Position numbers and translations under genes: made by a program
Source of the DNA: Pirellulaceae bacterium
GTDB lineage: Bacteria; Planctomycetota; Planctomycetia; Pirellulales; Pirellulaceae
Direction: 5' to 3'
Assembly: GCA_026004775.1 (NCBI GenBank)
Contig: BPJU01000002.1
Location: 366,435-430,434 of the forward strand
Length of the DNA stretch: 64,000 nt
Part shown: one piece after another, positions 44,226 to 52,545 of the stretch
Layout: each line of letters opens with the position of its first letter
How positions within the stretch are numbered: position 1 is the stretch's first letter
The notes under the pieces: generated by a model
Databases searched by the model: none
Seen by the model: only the letters and a program-made list of their open reading frames with translations
What the model was told of the DNA's origin: nothing

Positions 44226-45143
44226 ATGAACGACACACCTCGTATCCTGATGTGCCCGCCGGATTACTATGGGATCCAATATGAGATAAATCCGTGGATG
44301 AATCGGAGCCGTCCGGCTGCCCATGCCGAGGCGTGCCGCCAGTGGGAGCAGTTGCGGCGGATTCTGGCCGACACCGGCGCCACGATTGAACTTTTGGAAC
44401 CGGTGCCCGGCCTGCCCGACCTGGTGTTTACCGCCAATGCCGCCATGATTTACCAGCAAACGGCCTACCTCTCCCGGTTCCGGCATCCGGAACGCCAGGG
44501 AGAGGAACCGATTAATGCTCGTTGGTTCTCCGAGCACGGGTACCGGGTGGAGCGGTTGCCGGAAGGCTATTACTTCGAAGGCGCTGGAGACGCTCTTTTC
44601 TGCGGGGACACACTGTATGCCGGCTACCGCATTCGCACGGACATCCGCAGCCACCAGTATATCAGTAGAAAAACGGGGAGGCGGGTGATTTCCCTGGAAT
44701 TAGTCGATCCCTATTACTACCACTTGGACACCTGTTTTTGTCCGTTGAACCACGAGGCGGCCGTTTATTACCCGGCGGCCTTTGACAGTTACGGGCAGCG
44801 TGCTCTGCGCGAAAATATCCCGCTGCTGGTCGAAGTCCAGCCAGAAGAAGCGCGGCACTTTGCCTGTAATGCAGTCGTCGTGGGGCGCCGGGTCGTCACT
44901 AATACGGGCTGCGCACGGTTGCATCAGGAACTTCGCCGCCTGGGGTTTGAACCGGTGGAAACGCCGTTGAGCGAGTTTGTCAAGGCCGGCGGCAGCGCCA
45001 AATGCCTGACGTTGCGGCTGGATGGCGAAGATGCAGCCGGCTGGCGCCGGGAAGCGAAGGCGGCTGACTCGGTGCCCGCGGGGCTTGACTCTCCGTCCGA
45101 TACGCCTCACTTCGACGTTCCCGCAGCCGACGGCAACCTTTAG
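44226..45143 (+). CDS. Arginine dihydrolase-like amidinohydrolase (ArgZ/AgrE N-terminal-type)
   Basis: This protein of the arginine deiminase / DDAH fold is about 305 residues from the ATG at 44226; a GTG at 44217 is an alternative start. In cyanobacteria the equivalent domain hydrolyses arginine to ornithine, CO2 and two ammonia. The key family signatures are present (numbers from the ATG): FTANA (68-72), whose Asn replaces the Asp of arginine deiminases, EGAGD (118-122), YHLDTC with His166, and GGSAKC with catalytic Cys260. These favour dihydrolase over DDAH or deiminase, though this is not certain. It lies downstream of the TIGR00300 gene, and its stop overlaps the stop of the opposite gene. 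Confidence 0.82.
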   Translation: MNDTPRILMCPPDYYGIQYEINPWMNRSRPAAHAEACRQWEQLRRILADTGATIELLEPVPGLPDLVFTANAAMIYQQTAYLSRFRHPERQGEEPINARWFSEHGYRVERLPEGYYFEGAGDALFCGDTLYAGYRIRTDIRSHQYISRKTGRRVISLELVDPYYYHLDTCFCPLNHEAAVYYPAAFDSYGQRALRENIPLLVEVQPEEARHFACNAVVVGRRVVTNTGCARLHQELRRLGFEPVETPLSEFVKAGGSAKCLTLRLDGEDAAGWRREAKAADSVPAGLDSPSDTPHFDVPAADGNL

Positions 45144-46348
45144 CGGCGATCCACCAGGAACGAACCGTTGTCGGCTACGTTGAAAAGAGGCCGGTAATAT
45201 TGGCTGCCCGGGAAGCCGGCCCGAGGCCGCCATACCAGGGACAACCCGAAATTCCACGCCTCTTCGATATGTCCGGAGGCGGAATTGCTTTCTTCCGGCA
45301 CCAGGTAGGTGAACGCCGTTTGCAGCCACCACGCATCATTGATGGGGATCTGCACATCGGCGCCCAGCAGCCCGTCGCTGGCACCGGTAAACCCGGCAAA
45401 AACACGTCCCGTCGCACCGGCACAGTTGTCGCTGCGGTAGCGATAGAAAAACGCGAACAAGTCAGTCGCCTGGAGCGTTTCGTTGACGGAGGTCAATTGG
45501 TTGTCGAGTAACACTCGTGACAGCACCGCGTCCTTTTGCGTATTGGCCGTAAACCAGACGCCCACCTCGTGATGGCACGGATACAGCCAGCTCGCCTCGC
45601 CCCGCAACTGCACCAGGTCCGCTTCCAAATACCAATCCTCATGCAAATAGTCGACCACCAGCCCTCCCTGAAAGCCCCAGTCCACACGCCGGAACAGTCC
45701 TCCGGTAACGAAAATCTGCTGTCGCTCCTCGCCGGTAAATGCGGCACCGGATAGGTTACTGTGCGCAAGACGTGTGCCGAACTGCATGCCGAGCTGGCCG
45801 CCGAACAGCAACGGAAACGGCGCGCCCCAGTTGACGCCTTCATGAAAGCCGAAGCTGCCGGTTTGGCCGCGGTTGACCGGTCCGGTAAAGCCGTGCGTGC
45901 CGCCGAAAAACTCCCATTGTCCGCCACAACCCGCCACCGCCGGCCAGAAACAGGGATCGCCATAGCGCGGTGCGTACTCGGAAAACCGCTGCGGCTCGTC
46001 TGCCTCATACTCCCCGTCCATCGGCTCGTCAAGCACGATCTCCGGCGGAGCCGATGCCGGCTTGGTCAGCGTGCTCTTGGAAGCCGCGGGCCGAGAGTTT
46101 TCCGTTGCCTGGTAGGTGGCCGGGCGGACGCGCCGCTCGTGAGCCGGCACGTAACCGGGCAGGCGTTCTCCGGTTCCCGACATCGAACCGTCTTTGCCCA
46201 GCAACGCCCCACCCAAAGGCAAAGCACTGGGCGATCGCAGCGGATTCGTTTGGGCCAGGCCTGGTACCGTTGACAACCAGGCAAGTGTGGCCGTCCAGAT
46301 TACCAGCCATCGCCGTGGTCCAAACAGCGGTGCGTGTCGGCAGGACAT
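45140..46348 (-). CDS. Putative outer-membrane beta-barrel-type protein
   Basis: The start at 46348 (402 residues) has AGGAG 7 nt upstream. An N-terminal signal (RRWLVIWTATLAWLSTVPGLAQ) leads into a disordered linker of about 90 residues. A Gly/aromatic-rich body follows, with alternating strands such as EFFGGTHGFTGPVNRG, SFGFHEGVNWG and LQTAFTYLVPEES, typical of planctomycete beta-barrel proteins. It ends in LVDRR, without the aromatic C-terminal residue of classic porins. I believe it resembles a planctomycete-specific uncharacterised family, but cannot confirm it. It converges on the arginine dihydrolase gene. Confidence 0.72.
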   Translation of the reverse strand: MSCRHAPLFGPRRWLVIWTATLAWLSTVPGLAQTNPLRSPSALPLGGALLGKDGSMSGTGERLPGYVPAHERRVRPATYQATENSRPAASKSTLTKPASAPPEIVLDEPMDGEYEADEPQRFSEYAPRYGDPCFWPAVAGCGGQWEFFGGTHGFTGPVNRGQTGSFGFHEGVNWGAPFPLLFGGQLGMQFGTRLAHSNLSGAAFTGEERQQIFVTGGLFRRVDWGFQGGLVVDYLHEDWYLEADLVQLRGEASWLYPCHHEVGVWFTANTQKDAVLSRVLLDNQLTSVNETLQATDLFAFFYRYRSDNCAGATGRVFAGFTGASDGLLGADVQIPINDAWWLQTAFTYLVPEESNSASGHIEEAWNFGLSLVWRPRAGFPGSQYYRPLFNVADNGSFLVDRR

Positions 46349-46541
46349 ACTGGCGCGCTCCTGAAACCCCATCGTTCCGGTTTTCCCGGCCATGCCGGAA
46401 GCGACCGTACGAACTGTTCAAGCAGCAAAGTTATCGGAATCTGTCCGACCGGAACTTTCGATAAACTCGCTTCAAAAAGCGCCAGCACCCTTGGTCCCTG
46501 CTACTCTGAACAATTTGTCTTGTTTGCCTGGATTCACCGGC

Positions 46542-47261
46542 CTATCGAGTCTGGGGGATATAGCGCACCCCTTTCAGTTCGACGTCATCCCAGGCACTGG
46601 TGTCGTCGAACGAACCGATGCCGATGCGCCCGAAAAGAAAACGGCGGTCGGTGGCCGTCATCACCGGATTTTGTAGATCATCGAAGTAGACGGCGATCCA
46701 GCCATCGGAGCTGCGCCGCACGATCCGCACCGTATGCCATTGGTCATCCCACGGCGTGCCGGCAGTGGTTTTGGTGGAGATTTTGGTGCGCGGTGCGTCG
46801 TCGACGACAAAGATCTGGTTGGCGTGATCGTCCATCTGTTTTCCCAGGTGCACGTAATAGAAATGGGCGGGGTCCTGGTAGCCGAACACGACGCAGCAGT
46901 CGCGATGGCCATAATCCGGATGGGTACTCTTGACACGCAACGTCAATTGAAAGTCGCTGACGAGCGGCTCTTTCAATAACGAAATCAGCAACGGGCTGCG
47001 ATGGGGCGGCTTGTAAGAAGTCTGTTTTTGAAACTGGCTGTAGAAGTGATTGCCGTCTTGGCTTTCGACGCGCCACACCGCCACATCGAACGGTTGCCAC
47101 CGATCGGCACCGTTTTCGAAGTCTTCATGCACCAGCAGCGGCCAGTCCTGGGCTAGAGCCAAGGACGGAAAAACGGTTAGCTCGTGCCAACTGCTCGTCA
47201 GGCACAAACTCGCCAACAACCAGCTACAAGCCCGCAACGCTGTCCAAGCTCGTCTGCTCAT
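46542..47261 (-). CDS. Secreted concanavalin A-like (LamG/DUF1080-type) protein
   Basis: This 239-residue protein begins with a signal peptide (AWTALRACSWLLASLCLTSS, cleavage probably after LALAQ). The rest is a jelly-roll-like domain: DFENGADRWQPFDVAVWRVE, VVFGYQDPAHFYYVHLGKQM, and a final IGIGSFDDTSAWDDVELKGV. These match the DUF1080 / LamG-like families common in planctomycetes, which are often attached to carbohydrate breakdown. No catalytic residues are evident. A GAGGAG site precedes the ATG. Confidence 0.78.
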   Translation of the reverse strand: MSRRAWTALRACSWLLASLCLTSSWHELTVFPSLALAQDWPLLVHEDFENGADRWQPFDVAVWRVESQDGNHFYSQFQKQTSYKPPHRSPLLISLLKEPLVSDFQLTLRVKSTHPDYGHRDCCVVFGYQDPAHFYYVHLGKQMDDHANQIFVVDDAPRTKISTKTTAGTPWDDQWHTVRIVRRSSDGWIAVYFDDLQNPVMTATDRRFLFGRIGIGSFDDTSAWDDVELKGVRYIPQTR

Positions 47262-47376
47262 CGCGCATGCTCCTCGTGCCGCTCATGGAACGGTGCCTGC
47301 TGGAAATGCACCACGCATTACGAGGCCCAGCGCTACGTTGTACGAGGAGTCTTGCCGCCGAGCAAGTTGACAAACG

Positions 47377-47409
47377 AAAAAACGCTCCGACCTTCATCGG
47401 GTCGGAGCG
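47377..47409 (-). terminator. Intrinsic terminator after the cysteine-rich protein gene
   Basis: On the minus strand a perfect 10-bp stem CGCTCCGACC / GGTCGGAGCG with a 7-nt loop is followed at once by six T (47382-47377). It lies about 57 bp downstream of the stop at 47466. Confidence 0.9.
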
Positions 47410-47465
47410 TTCCGGGGTGGGGTGGCAGTCAGGTGGAAAATGGAACCAGACTGCGCTTCGGGAGG

Positions 47466-48165
47466 TTAATCACGCAACGGGTTGTGAGGTATGGAGGGCG
47501 GGGTCGTGCGGCTTTCCCGTGGAGGGAGATTTTCAAACGAAACGCGGCGAAGGGGCGTTTCGACCGGCAGCAATTCCAGCGCCTGTTCGGCCCGTTTCAG
47601 TTGGCCGGAGGCAGGCTCGTCAACCGAGGTGGCTCGCACCGAGCGACTGGGCGCCGTTGAGCCGGGCCGAGGGGCCGGGCGAGGTCGCGCCGTGCCGCGA
47701 TAGGCCGACTCGCGGTATACCGAGCCACCTCCCAACCAGAATTCCTCGTGCACCGGCGATCGGGCGGGGCTGCGCGGAATGTACATGCGTCCCATTTGCG
47801 GTTCCGGGGGCATCGGTTCCGGCATCGGAATGCCCTCGGGCAATTCCACGCCCCCATGGCAGTCCCAGCAACCCGGCACCCCACAGCTTGCACCACACGG
47901 ATGGCCGCACCGAAAACCGGCAAACAGGCTGTAGAGGATGCGATCTACGCCCCGCACCACGGCGGGTACTAGTCCCAGACAGCAGTGTGGGCTGGCACGG
48001 ATCCCAACAGGGATCACACGCCGCTTCGCATCCGCAGCCGTCGCCATACCAGACGCGGCCTGCATAGCCGACCGGATGGATGTCTCGGGGCGGCGCGCCG
48101 AGCAGCGTCGCCGACCAAACACAGATGGCCACCAGTCCACATCCCCAACAAGCCGTCCGCTTCAT
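47466..48165 (-). CDS. Cysteine-rich secreted protein, apparently frameshifted
   Basis: The signal peptide and N-terminal part (MKRTACWGCGLVAICVWSA, then YGDGCGCEAACDPCWDPC) start at the ATG at 48165, with AAGGGA upstream. The rest is in a second frame that ends at 47466: CGHPCGASCGVPGCWDCHGG, then a Pro/Glu/Met-rich stretch and PEPQMGRMYIPRSPARSP. Joining the two frames needs a +1 shift near 48000, between CWDPC and SPHCC. The combined length would be about 233 residues. After the shift, the first frame becomes Arg/Gly-rich and unlike a protein. It could be a pseudogene, a sequencing error or a programmed frameshift. Similar small Cys-Pro-rich secreted proteins are common in planctomycetes. 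Confidence 0.6.
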
Positions 48166-48356
48166 TGTTCGTATTCCCTTCTTGTTGCGCGCCACGACCC
48201 ACCGATTCCTCGTCGCGTGGAGCCCTTGCGGCCCGGACACAATCCAGCCCTGGAGGTTGGCCGGTTGCGGGGCCTGATGCTCGTATCCTGCAACGCTTAT
48301 CGAACCGGTGCCGCTGGTACGATCATAGCTTTCACGAGGCCCGCCAAATCTTGTGG

Positions 48357-48464
48357 GATTTGCCCCGTTTCCCAAACCGGAAGCGCTTGTCAGGGCACGG
48401 AAGTCTCAAAATGTTTAAGCTGATTGAGCTTTGCCCTGTTTCGCAAACCGCAAGCTCTTATCAG
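48357..48464. repeat. Imperfect direct repeat, 37 bp, 71 bp apart
   Basis: The word beginning GATTTGCCCCGTTTCCCAAA (48357-48393) recurs as GCTTTGCCCTGTTTCGCAAA (48428-48464), with about six mismatches in 37 positions. It spans the stop codon of the transsulfuration gene at 48461 and the space just downstream. Confidence 0.75.
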
Positions 48465-49615
48465 ACCGGTCCGCCCTCGGCCAAAGCCTGCTCCAAGTCC
48501 TCGATCAGATCGTCCGGGTCTTCCAGGCCGACCGAAAGCCGCAGCAGGTTGTCGGAAATTCCGTGAGCTTGACGGTCCTGCGCGTCGTAGCTGGCGTGAG
48601 ACATGGTAGCCGGGTGTTCGATAAGCGACTCGACCGCCCCAAGACTTACTGCCAATTGGAAAAGCCGCGTGCGCGTGGCGACTCGCTGGGCTTCCGCTGA
48701 ACCACCGGTGACTTCGAAGCTGAGCATGGCGCCGAACAGCCCGCTCATCTGGCGGCTGGCCAGTTCATGGCCCGGATGACTATCCAGCCCCGGGTAATAA
48801 ACACGCTCGACGCTCGGGTGGTTGGCCAAGAACTGGGCGATGCGATGGGCGGACCGGCACTGCTCGCGGACCCGCAGGTCAAGCGTTTTGAGGCCTCGGC
48901 TGATAAGAAACGTCTCGAGAGTTCCCATCACCGCGCCGGTGGCGTTCTGGAGGAAGTAGAGTCGTTCCCACAGTTGCCGGTCGCTTACCACCACGACTCC
49001 TCCCAGTGCATCGCTGTGACCGCCCAGGTATTTGGTGGCCGAATGCACGACGATATCGGCGCCCAGTTCCAGAGGACGTGTCAGCACCGGGGTGGCAAAG
49101 GTGTTGTCGACCACCACCCAGGCCCCGTGGCGGTGGGCCAGCTCAGCACAGGCCTTGATATCGGTGATCGACAACAAAGGATTACCCGGCGATTCGAGCC
49201 ACACCAGGCGTGTTTCCGGGCGCAGCGCTTCGGCGAACCGATCGATATCCGTGGATGGTGCCAGCGACACGCGAATACCGGATGCCGGCAACACCTTGTG
49301 GAACAGCCGGTAAGTGCCGCCATAAATGTCGCATCCGGCCAGGATATGATCGCCGGACGACAGCAACATGGTCACGCCGTGGATAGCGGCCATACCGGTC
49401 GAGTAGGCCAAGGCTCCGCAGCCGCCTTCCAGGGAACAGAGTGTTTCTTCCAAGGCGGTACGGTTGGGGGTGCCGCTACGCGCGTAGTCGAACCGGGCCG
49501 CCTGACCCGGAGCCGGCAGCACGTAGGTGGTCGCCACGTGGATCGGCGGCACCACGGCACCGGTGGCCGGGTCGCGTTTCTGTCCCACATGTATGGCACG
49601 CGTACGGAATCGCAT
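48461..49615 (-). CDS. Transsulfuration enzyme, cystathionine gamma-synthase/lyase family (downstream copy)
   Basis: This is a PLP-dependent enzyme of the Cys/Met metabolism family, 384 residues. It carries the N-terminal HVGQKRDPATGAVVPPI segment, SSGDHILAGCDIYGGTYRLF (near 86-105), the VDNTFATP motif (169-176) and the PLP lysine Lys195 in HSATKYLGGHSD. It could be a cystathionine gamma-synthase, gamma-lyase, beta-lyase or O-acetylhomoserine sulfhydrylase; the sequence alone does not decide. Its start lies 30 nt after the stop of its paralogue, so the pair is likely co-transcribed and divides consecutive steps of cysteine-methionine exchange. Confidence 0.9.
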   Translation of the reverse strand: MRFRTRAIHVGQKRDPATGAVVPPIHVATTYVLPAPGQAARFDYARSGTPNRTALEETLCSLEGGCGALAYSTGMAAIHGVTMLLSSGDHILAGCDIYGGTYRLFHKVLPASGIRVSLAPSTDIDRFAEALRPETRLVWLESPGNPLLSITDIKACAELAHRHGAWVVVDNTFATPVLTRPLELGADIVVHSATKYLGGHSDALGGVVVVSDRQLWERLYFLQNATGAVMGTLETFLISRGLKTLDLRVREQCRSAHRIAQFLANHPSVERVYYPGLDSHPGHELASRQMSGLFGAMLSFEVTGGSAEAQRVATRTRLFQLAVSLGAVESLIEHPATMSHASYDAQDRQAHGISDNLLRLSVGLEDPDDLIEDLEQALAEGGPV

Positions 49616-49645
49616 CGCAGGGCACTCGCAGCTCCCAAGGGCCTT

Positions 49646-50845
49646 TCAGGCAAGAGCCTGTTGCAGGTCGGCGATCAAGTCTTCGGCATTTTCCACACCA
49701 CAGGAGAGCCGAATCATGTTATCGGGGATGCCGAATCGCTTGCGATCTTCCGGCGAACACTCGTAGTAGCTCATCACCAGCGGCTGTTCAATGAGCGATT
49801 CGACCCCACCCAAACTGGGAGCGATACGCGGTATCGTGACTCGATCGACGATGCGCGCCGTTTCGCGCCAGTCGGCGTCCTTTACCAGAAACGTCACCAG
49901 GCCGCCGAAGCCGCGCATCGTCCGCCGAGCCACCTCGTGATACGGATGCGAAGGCAAGCCCGGATAGTAGACCCGCTCGATCCGCGGGTGGCTGGCCAGG
50001 AATTCAGCCACCGCCTGGCCATTGGCGTTATGCCGTTCCATGCGTAGGGCGAACGTCTTCAGACCGCGCTCCAGCAGGTAGACCGTGTGGGCGGAGCTGA
50101 TCGAACCGAGCAGGCCCCGCAATTTGCGCACCGGCGCCAGCTTCTCACTGCTACCGACAATCACACCCGCTAACAGGTCGTTATGCCCGCCCAGGTACTT
50201 GGTGGCCGAGTGGAGCACGTAATCGACACCGTATTCCAGCGGCCGCACGTTGTAGGGGGTGGCCAGCGTCGCGTCGATGAGTGTCTCGATCCCGTGCTTG
50301 CGGCCGATGGCGGCAAACCGCTCCAGATCCACCACACTCAGGTGCGGGTTGGTGGGCGACTCGCTGATCAGCAGGCGGGTGCGTGGATTGATGGCGCGTT
50401 CCATGGCGTCGTAGTCGCAGGCGGGTACCTGGTGCGTCACGACACCGAATCGCGACAGGTGCCTTACGCAGAATTCCCGGCTGCGGTGATAACACTCATC
50501 GAAGAAAACGACCTCATCGCCCGAATTGAGTTTGGCCAGCAGCAGGCCGACGATCGCCGCCATGCCGCTCGAATAGAGCACCGCCTCCTGGCCCCCTTCC
50601 AGGGCGGCCAGCTTCTTTTCCACGGTCGCTTCGGCCGGCGTGCCGTATCGCGCATATTCACCACGGGGAATTTTCTTTTCCAGAAACTCGATCACGGCGT
50701 CGGTGTTTTCAAAGGTGAACGTCGCCGCACACAAAATCGGATCGGTAATGGCGTAGGCCGGTTTTTGCCGCGCCTCTCCCGCGTGGACAGACAAGGTCGA
50801 AAAGCCCCACACCGGCTGGTCGTCGTTGCGCGTCGGCTTGGTCAT
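49646..50845 (-). CDS. Transsulfuration enzyme, cystathionine gamma-synthase family (upstream copy)
   Basis: This 399-residue paralogue has the PLP lysine Lys216 in HSATKYLGGHND, and the end LSCGVENAEDLIADLQQ. It differs from the downstream copy in the motif IDATLATPYN, where the usual Asn after Asp is Ala, and in DECYHRSREF instead of DIYGGTYRLF. The latter resembles plant-type cystathionine gamma-synthases. I infer that it is the gamma-synthase of the pair. It is preceded by a long leader with an intrinsic terminator about 54 nt before the start. Confidence 0.9.
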   Translation of the reverse strand: MTKPTRNDDQPVWGFSTLSVHAGEARQKPAYAITDPILCAATFTFENTDAVIEFLEKKIPRGEYARYGTPAEATVEKKLAALEGGQEAVLYSSGMAAIVGLLLAKLNSGDEVVFFDECYHRSREFCVRHLSRFGVVTHQVPACDYDAMERAINPRTRLLISESPTNPHLSVVDLERFAAIGRKHGIETLIDATLATPYNVRPLEYGVDYVLHSATKYLGGHNDLLAGVIVGSSEKLAPVRKLRGLLGSISSAHTVYLLERGLKTFALRMERHNANGQAVAEFLASHPRIERVYYPGLPSHPYHEVARRTMRGFGGLVTFLVKDADWRETARIVDRVTIPRIAPSLGGVESLIEQPLVMSYYECSPEDRKRFGIPDNMIRLSCGVENAEDLIADLQQALA

Positions 50846-50898
50846 GGCCTTCAGGCACTCCGCAAAAAGGCGCTATGGTGACGGCCGCACGGCGCAAC

Positions 50899-50933
50899 AA
50901 AAAACGCCGCTTGAGGTCGCCACCTTCGCGGCG
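50899..50933 (-). terminator. Intrinsic terminator in the leader of the transsulfuration operon (candidate attenuator)
   Basis: On the minus strand the arms CGCCGC (50933-50928) and GCGGCG (50910-50905) enclose a second stem AGGT-GGCG-ACCT, and six T follow directly (50904-50899). The structure lies about 54 nt before the start codon of the first transsulfuration gene. The nearest upstream gene points the other way, so it does not end an upstream transcript. An attenuator controlling this operon is the best explanation. Confidence 0.8.
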
Positions 50934-51043
50934 CTCGACGCTTTTTCCTGCATGAGGAACGACCCGCACGGCGGTTCCCGGCGGGCCGTGGCACTTTAGC
51001 AGATGAAGGCTGCAAGCGGCCGCAAATCCCTGTCAAACTCATC

Positions 51044-51169
51044 ATTATAGAGACAACCGAGCTGCCGAAAAGCCCCAGTTCCGTAGCCGCCTCCAGCCAG
51101 CGCCCACACTCCCCATCGGCACCGCCCCGGAGACATTGTGTGTCGCCCGATGCTCGGGGCAGTTATAAT
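51044..51169. promoter_or_regulatory. Candidate divergent promoters with consensus -10 boxes
   Basis: A perfect TATAAT lies on the minus strand at 51049-51044 and another on the plus strand at 51164-51169. They face the transsulfuration operon and the HEAT-like gene. The -35 regions are weak in both cases. The minus-strand start would give a leader of about 190 nt that includes the terminator at 50899-50933. Confidence 0.4.
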
Positions 51170-51240
51170 ACCTTTCAGCCTTTGCGAACAGGACGGTCTG
51201 CCGACTTGTGTTGCGCAACTCAATCCATCGGGGCTTGGTG

Positions 51241-52419
51241 ATGCGGGAAAGGCATACTACAAACACAGCGGGCCGCGGATGTGCAGCCTGGTGGGCTGCG
51301 GCGGTCGCTCTTCTGGCATTTCTGCCGCCGGCTGTGGCTGACGAGCCGGCCGACCCGGCGGCTCTGGTCCGGATGTTGGCCGATCCGGAGTTCACCGTTC
51401 GCGAGCAGGCCAGTCAGGCACTGGTGGGGCTGGGGCGCGAGGCGCTGGAGGCGGTGGTGGCCGGCACGCGCCACCCGGACCGGGAGATCCGTTATCGCTG
51501 CCGGCGGATTCTGTCCCTTATTCAACGGAACGATTTCGAACGACGGCTGGCTCTGTTCGTGGCCGATCCGACCGGACAACACGATTATGGTTTGCCGGGA
51601 TGGCAGGTGTTCCGGGCCGAGTTCGGATCGAGCAGCGCTGCGAGGCAGTTTTATGTGGAAATGTTGCGGGCCGAGCCGGCGCTGTTCGAGGCACTCCAGC
51701 AGGGAGCGGCCGCGGCGGCCGAACAGTTGGAGAACCGCACCTGGCAACTCCAGCAACAGCCGCTGGAACTGACTGGCCAGACGCCACCCGTTGCGTCGCT
51801 GGCGGCGTTCCTGTTCTTGCTGATGCAACCGGACCTGGAAGTTTCCGACGCAGCCGCCAACTACGTTTTGAACCACTGCTTCCAGGGGTACTTCGAAAAG
51901 GCACTGTACGAAGGGCCTGCTCGGGCGCTTGTCCGGCAATTGCTGGGAAAAGTCGTGGAGCGAGCCGACGAGTGGCCCGCGTATACGGCTATTCGATTGG
52001 CCCTGCGTTATGACCTGCCGGAAGGGCTCCAACCGGCACTGCGTATTCTTCAGGAAGATGCCCAAGCGACGGTTGTCTACCTGCGCCAATACGCGGTACT
52101 GGCCGTGGGGCGATTCGGCGACGCCCGCCACACCGAAGTGCTCGAAAAACTGCTGGACGATGCCACGCCCTGCATCCCCGCTCAAGCCGTTAACCAGCAG
52201 ACGTTCGAAACGCAATTGCGCGACGTGGCTCTGGCCGTCCTGTGGAAGCTCCACGGCGAGGATCCCCGCCAACATGGCTTCAGCAACCGCGTGCAAGAGG
52301 ATCCGCAGTTGGGGTTCCATCCGTCGACCCTGGGCTTCAATAGCGCCGAGGAGCGCAAGGCAGCGTTGGAACAGTGGCGCGCCTTCCGAGCCCAGTCCAG
52401 GCGGGAAACCAAGCCGTAA
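51241..52419 (+). CDS. Secreted HEAT-like repeat protein
   Basis: The ATG at 51241 (392 residues) is preceded by a short G-rich ribosome site. A signal peptide (AAWWAAAVALLAFLPPAVAD) is followed by HEAT-type helical repeats: LADPEFTVREQASQALVGLG, HPDREIRYRCRRILSLI, and later RQYAVLAVGRFGDARHTEVL. Such secreted HEAT proteins are abundant in planctomycetes and usually mediate protein contacts. No enzyme motif is seen. An open frame on the opposite strand of similar length (51220-52425) is a shadow. Confidence 0.78.
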   Translation: MRERHTTNTAGRGCAAWWAAAVALLAFLPPAVADEPADPAALVRMLADPEFTVREQASQALVGLGREALEAVVAGTRHPDREIRYRCRRILSLIQRNDFERRLALFVADPTGQHDYGLPGWQVFRAEFGSSSAARQFYVEMLRAEPALFEALQQGAAAAAEQLENRTWQLQQQPLELTGQTPPVASLAAFLFLLMQPDLEVSDAAANYVLNHCFQGYFEKALYEGPARALVRQLLGKVVERADEWPAYTAIRLALRYDLPEGLQPALRILQEDAQATVVYLRQYAVLAVGRFGDARHTEVLEKLLDDATPCIPAQAVNQQTFETQLRDVALAVLWKLHGEDPRQHGFSNRVQEDPQLGFHPSTLGFNSAEERKAALEQWRAFRAQSRRETKP

Positions 52420-52545
52420 CCTCACCGCATTTTTTCACGGCCGCGGTAAACCAGGCGGCGTATCCGTTGGTTGTCGGGGCCGCACCAGGCCCGCATCGGG
52501 ATTTTGGGTCTTTCGGCCGCCGCGTTGCCCGTCCGCGGGCCAAAA

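Noticed and set aside
50846-51049. SAM-I, SAM-II or SAH riboswitch
   Set aside because: No match to their core consensus elements could be found by eye, so only a generic attenuator is claimed.
51220-52425. 401-residue minus-strand open frame opposite the HEAT-like gene
   Set aside because: The plus strand has a signal peptide and HEAT-type repeats; the reverse frame is Gln/Arg/His-rich shadow sequence.
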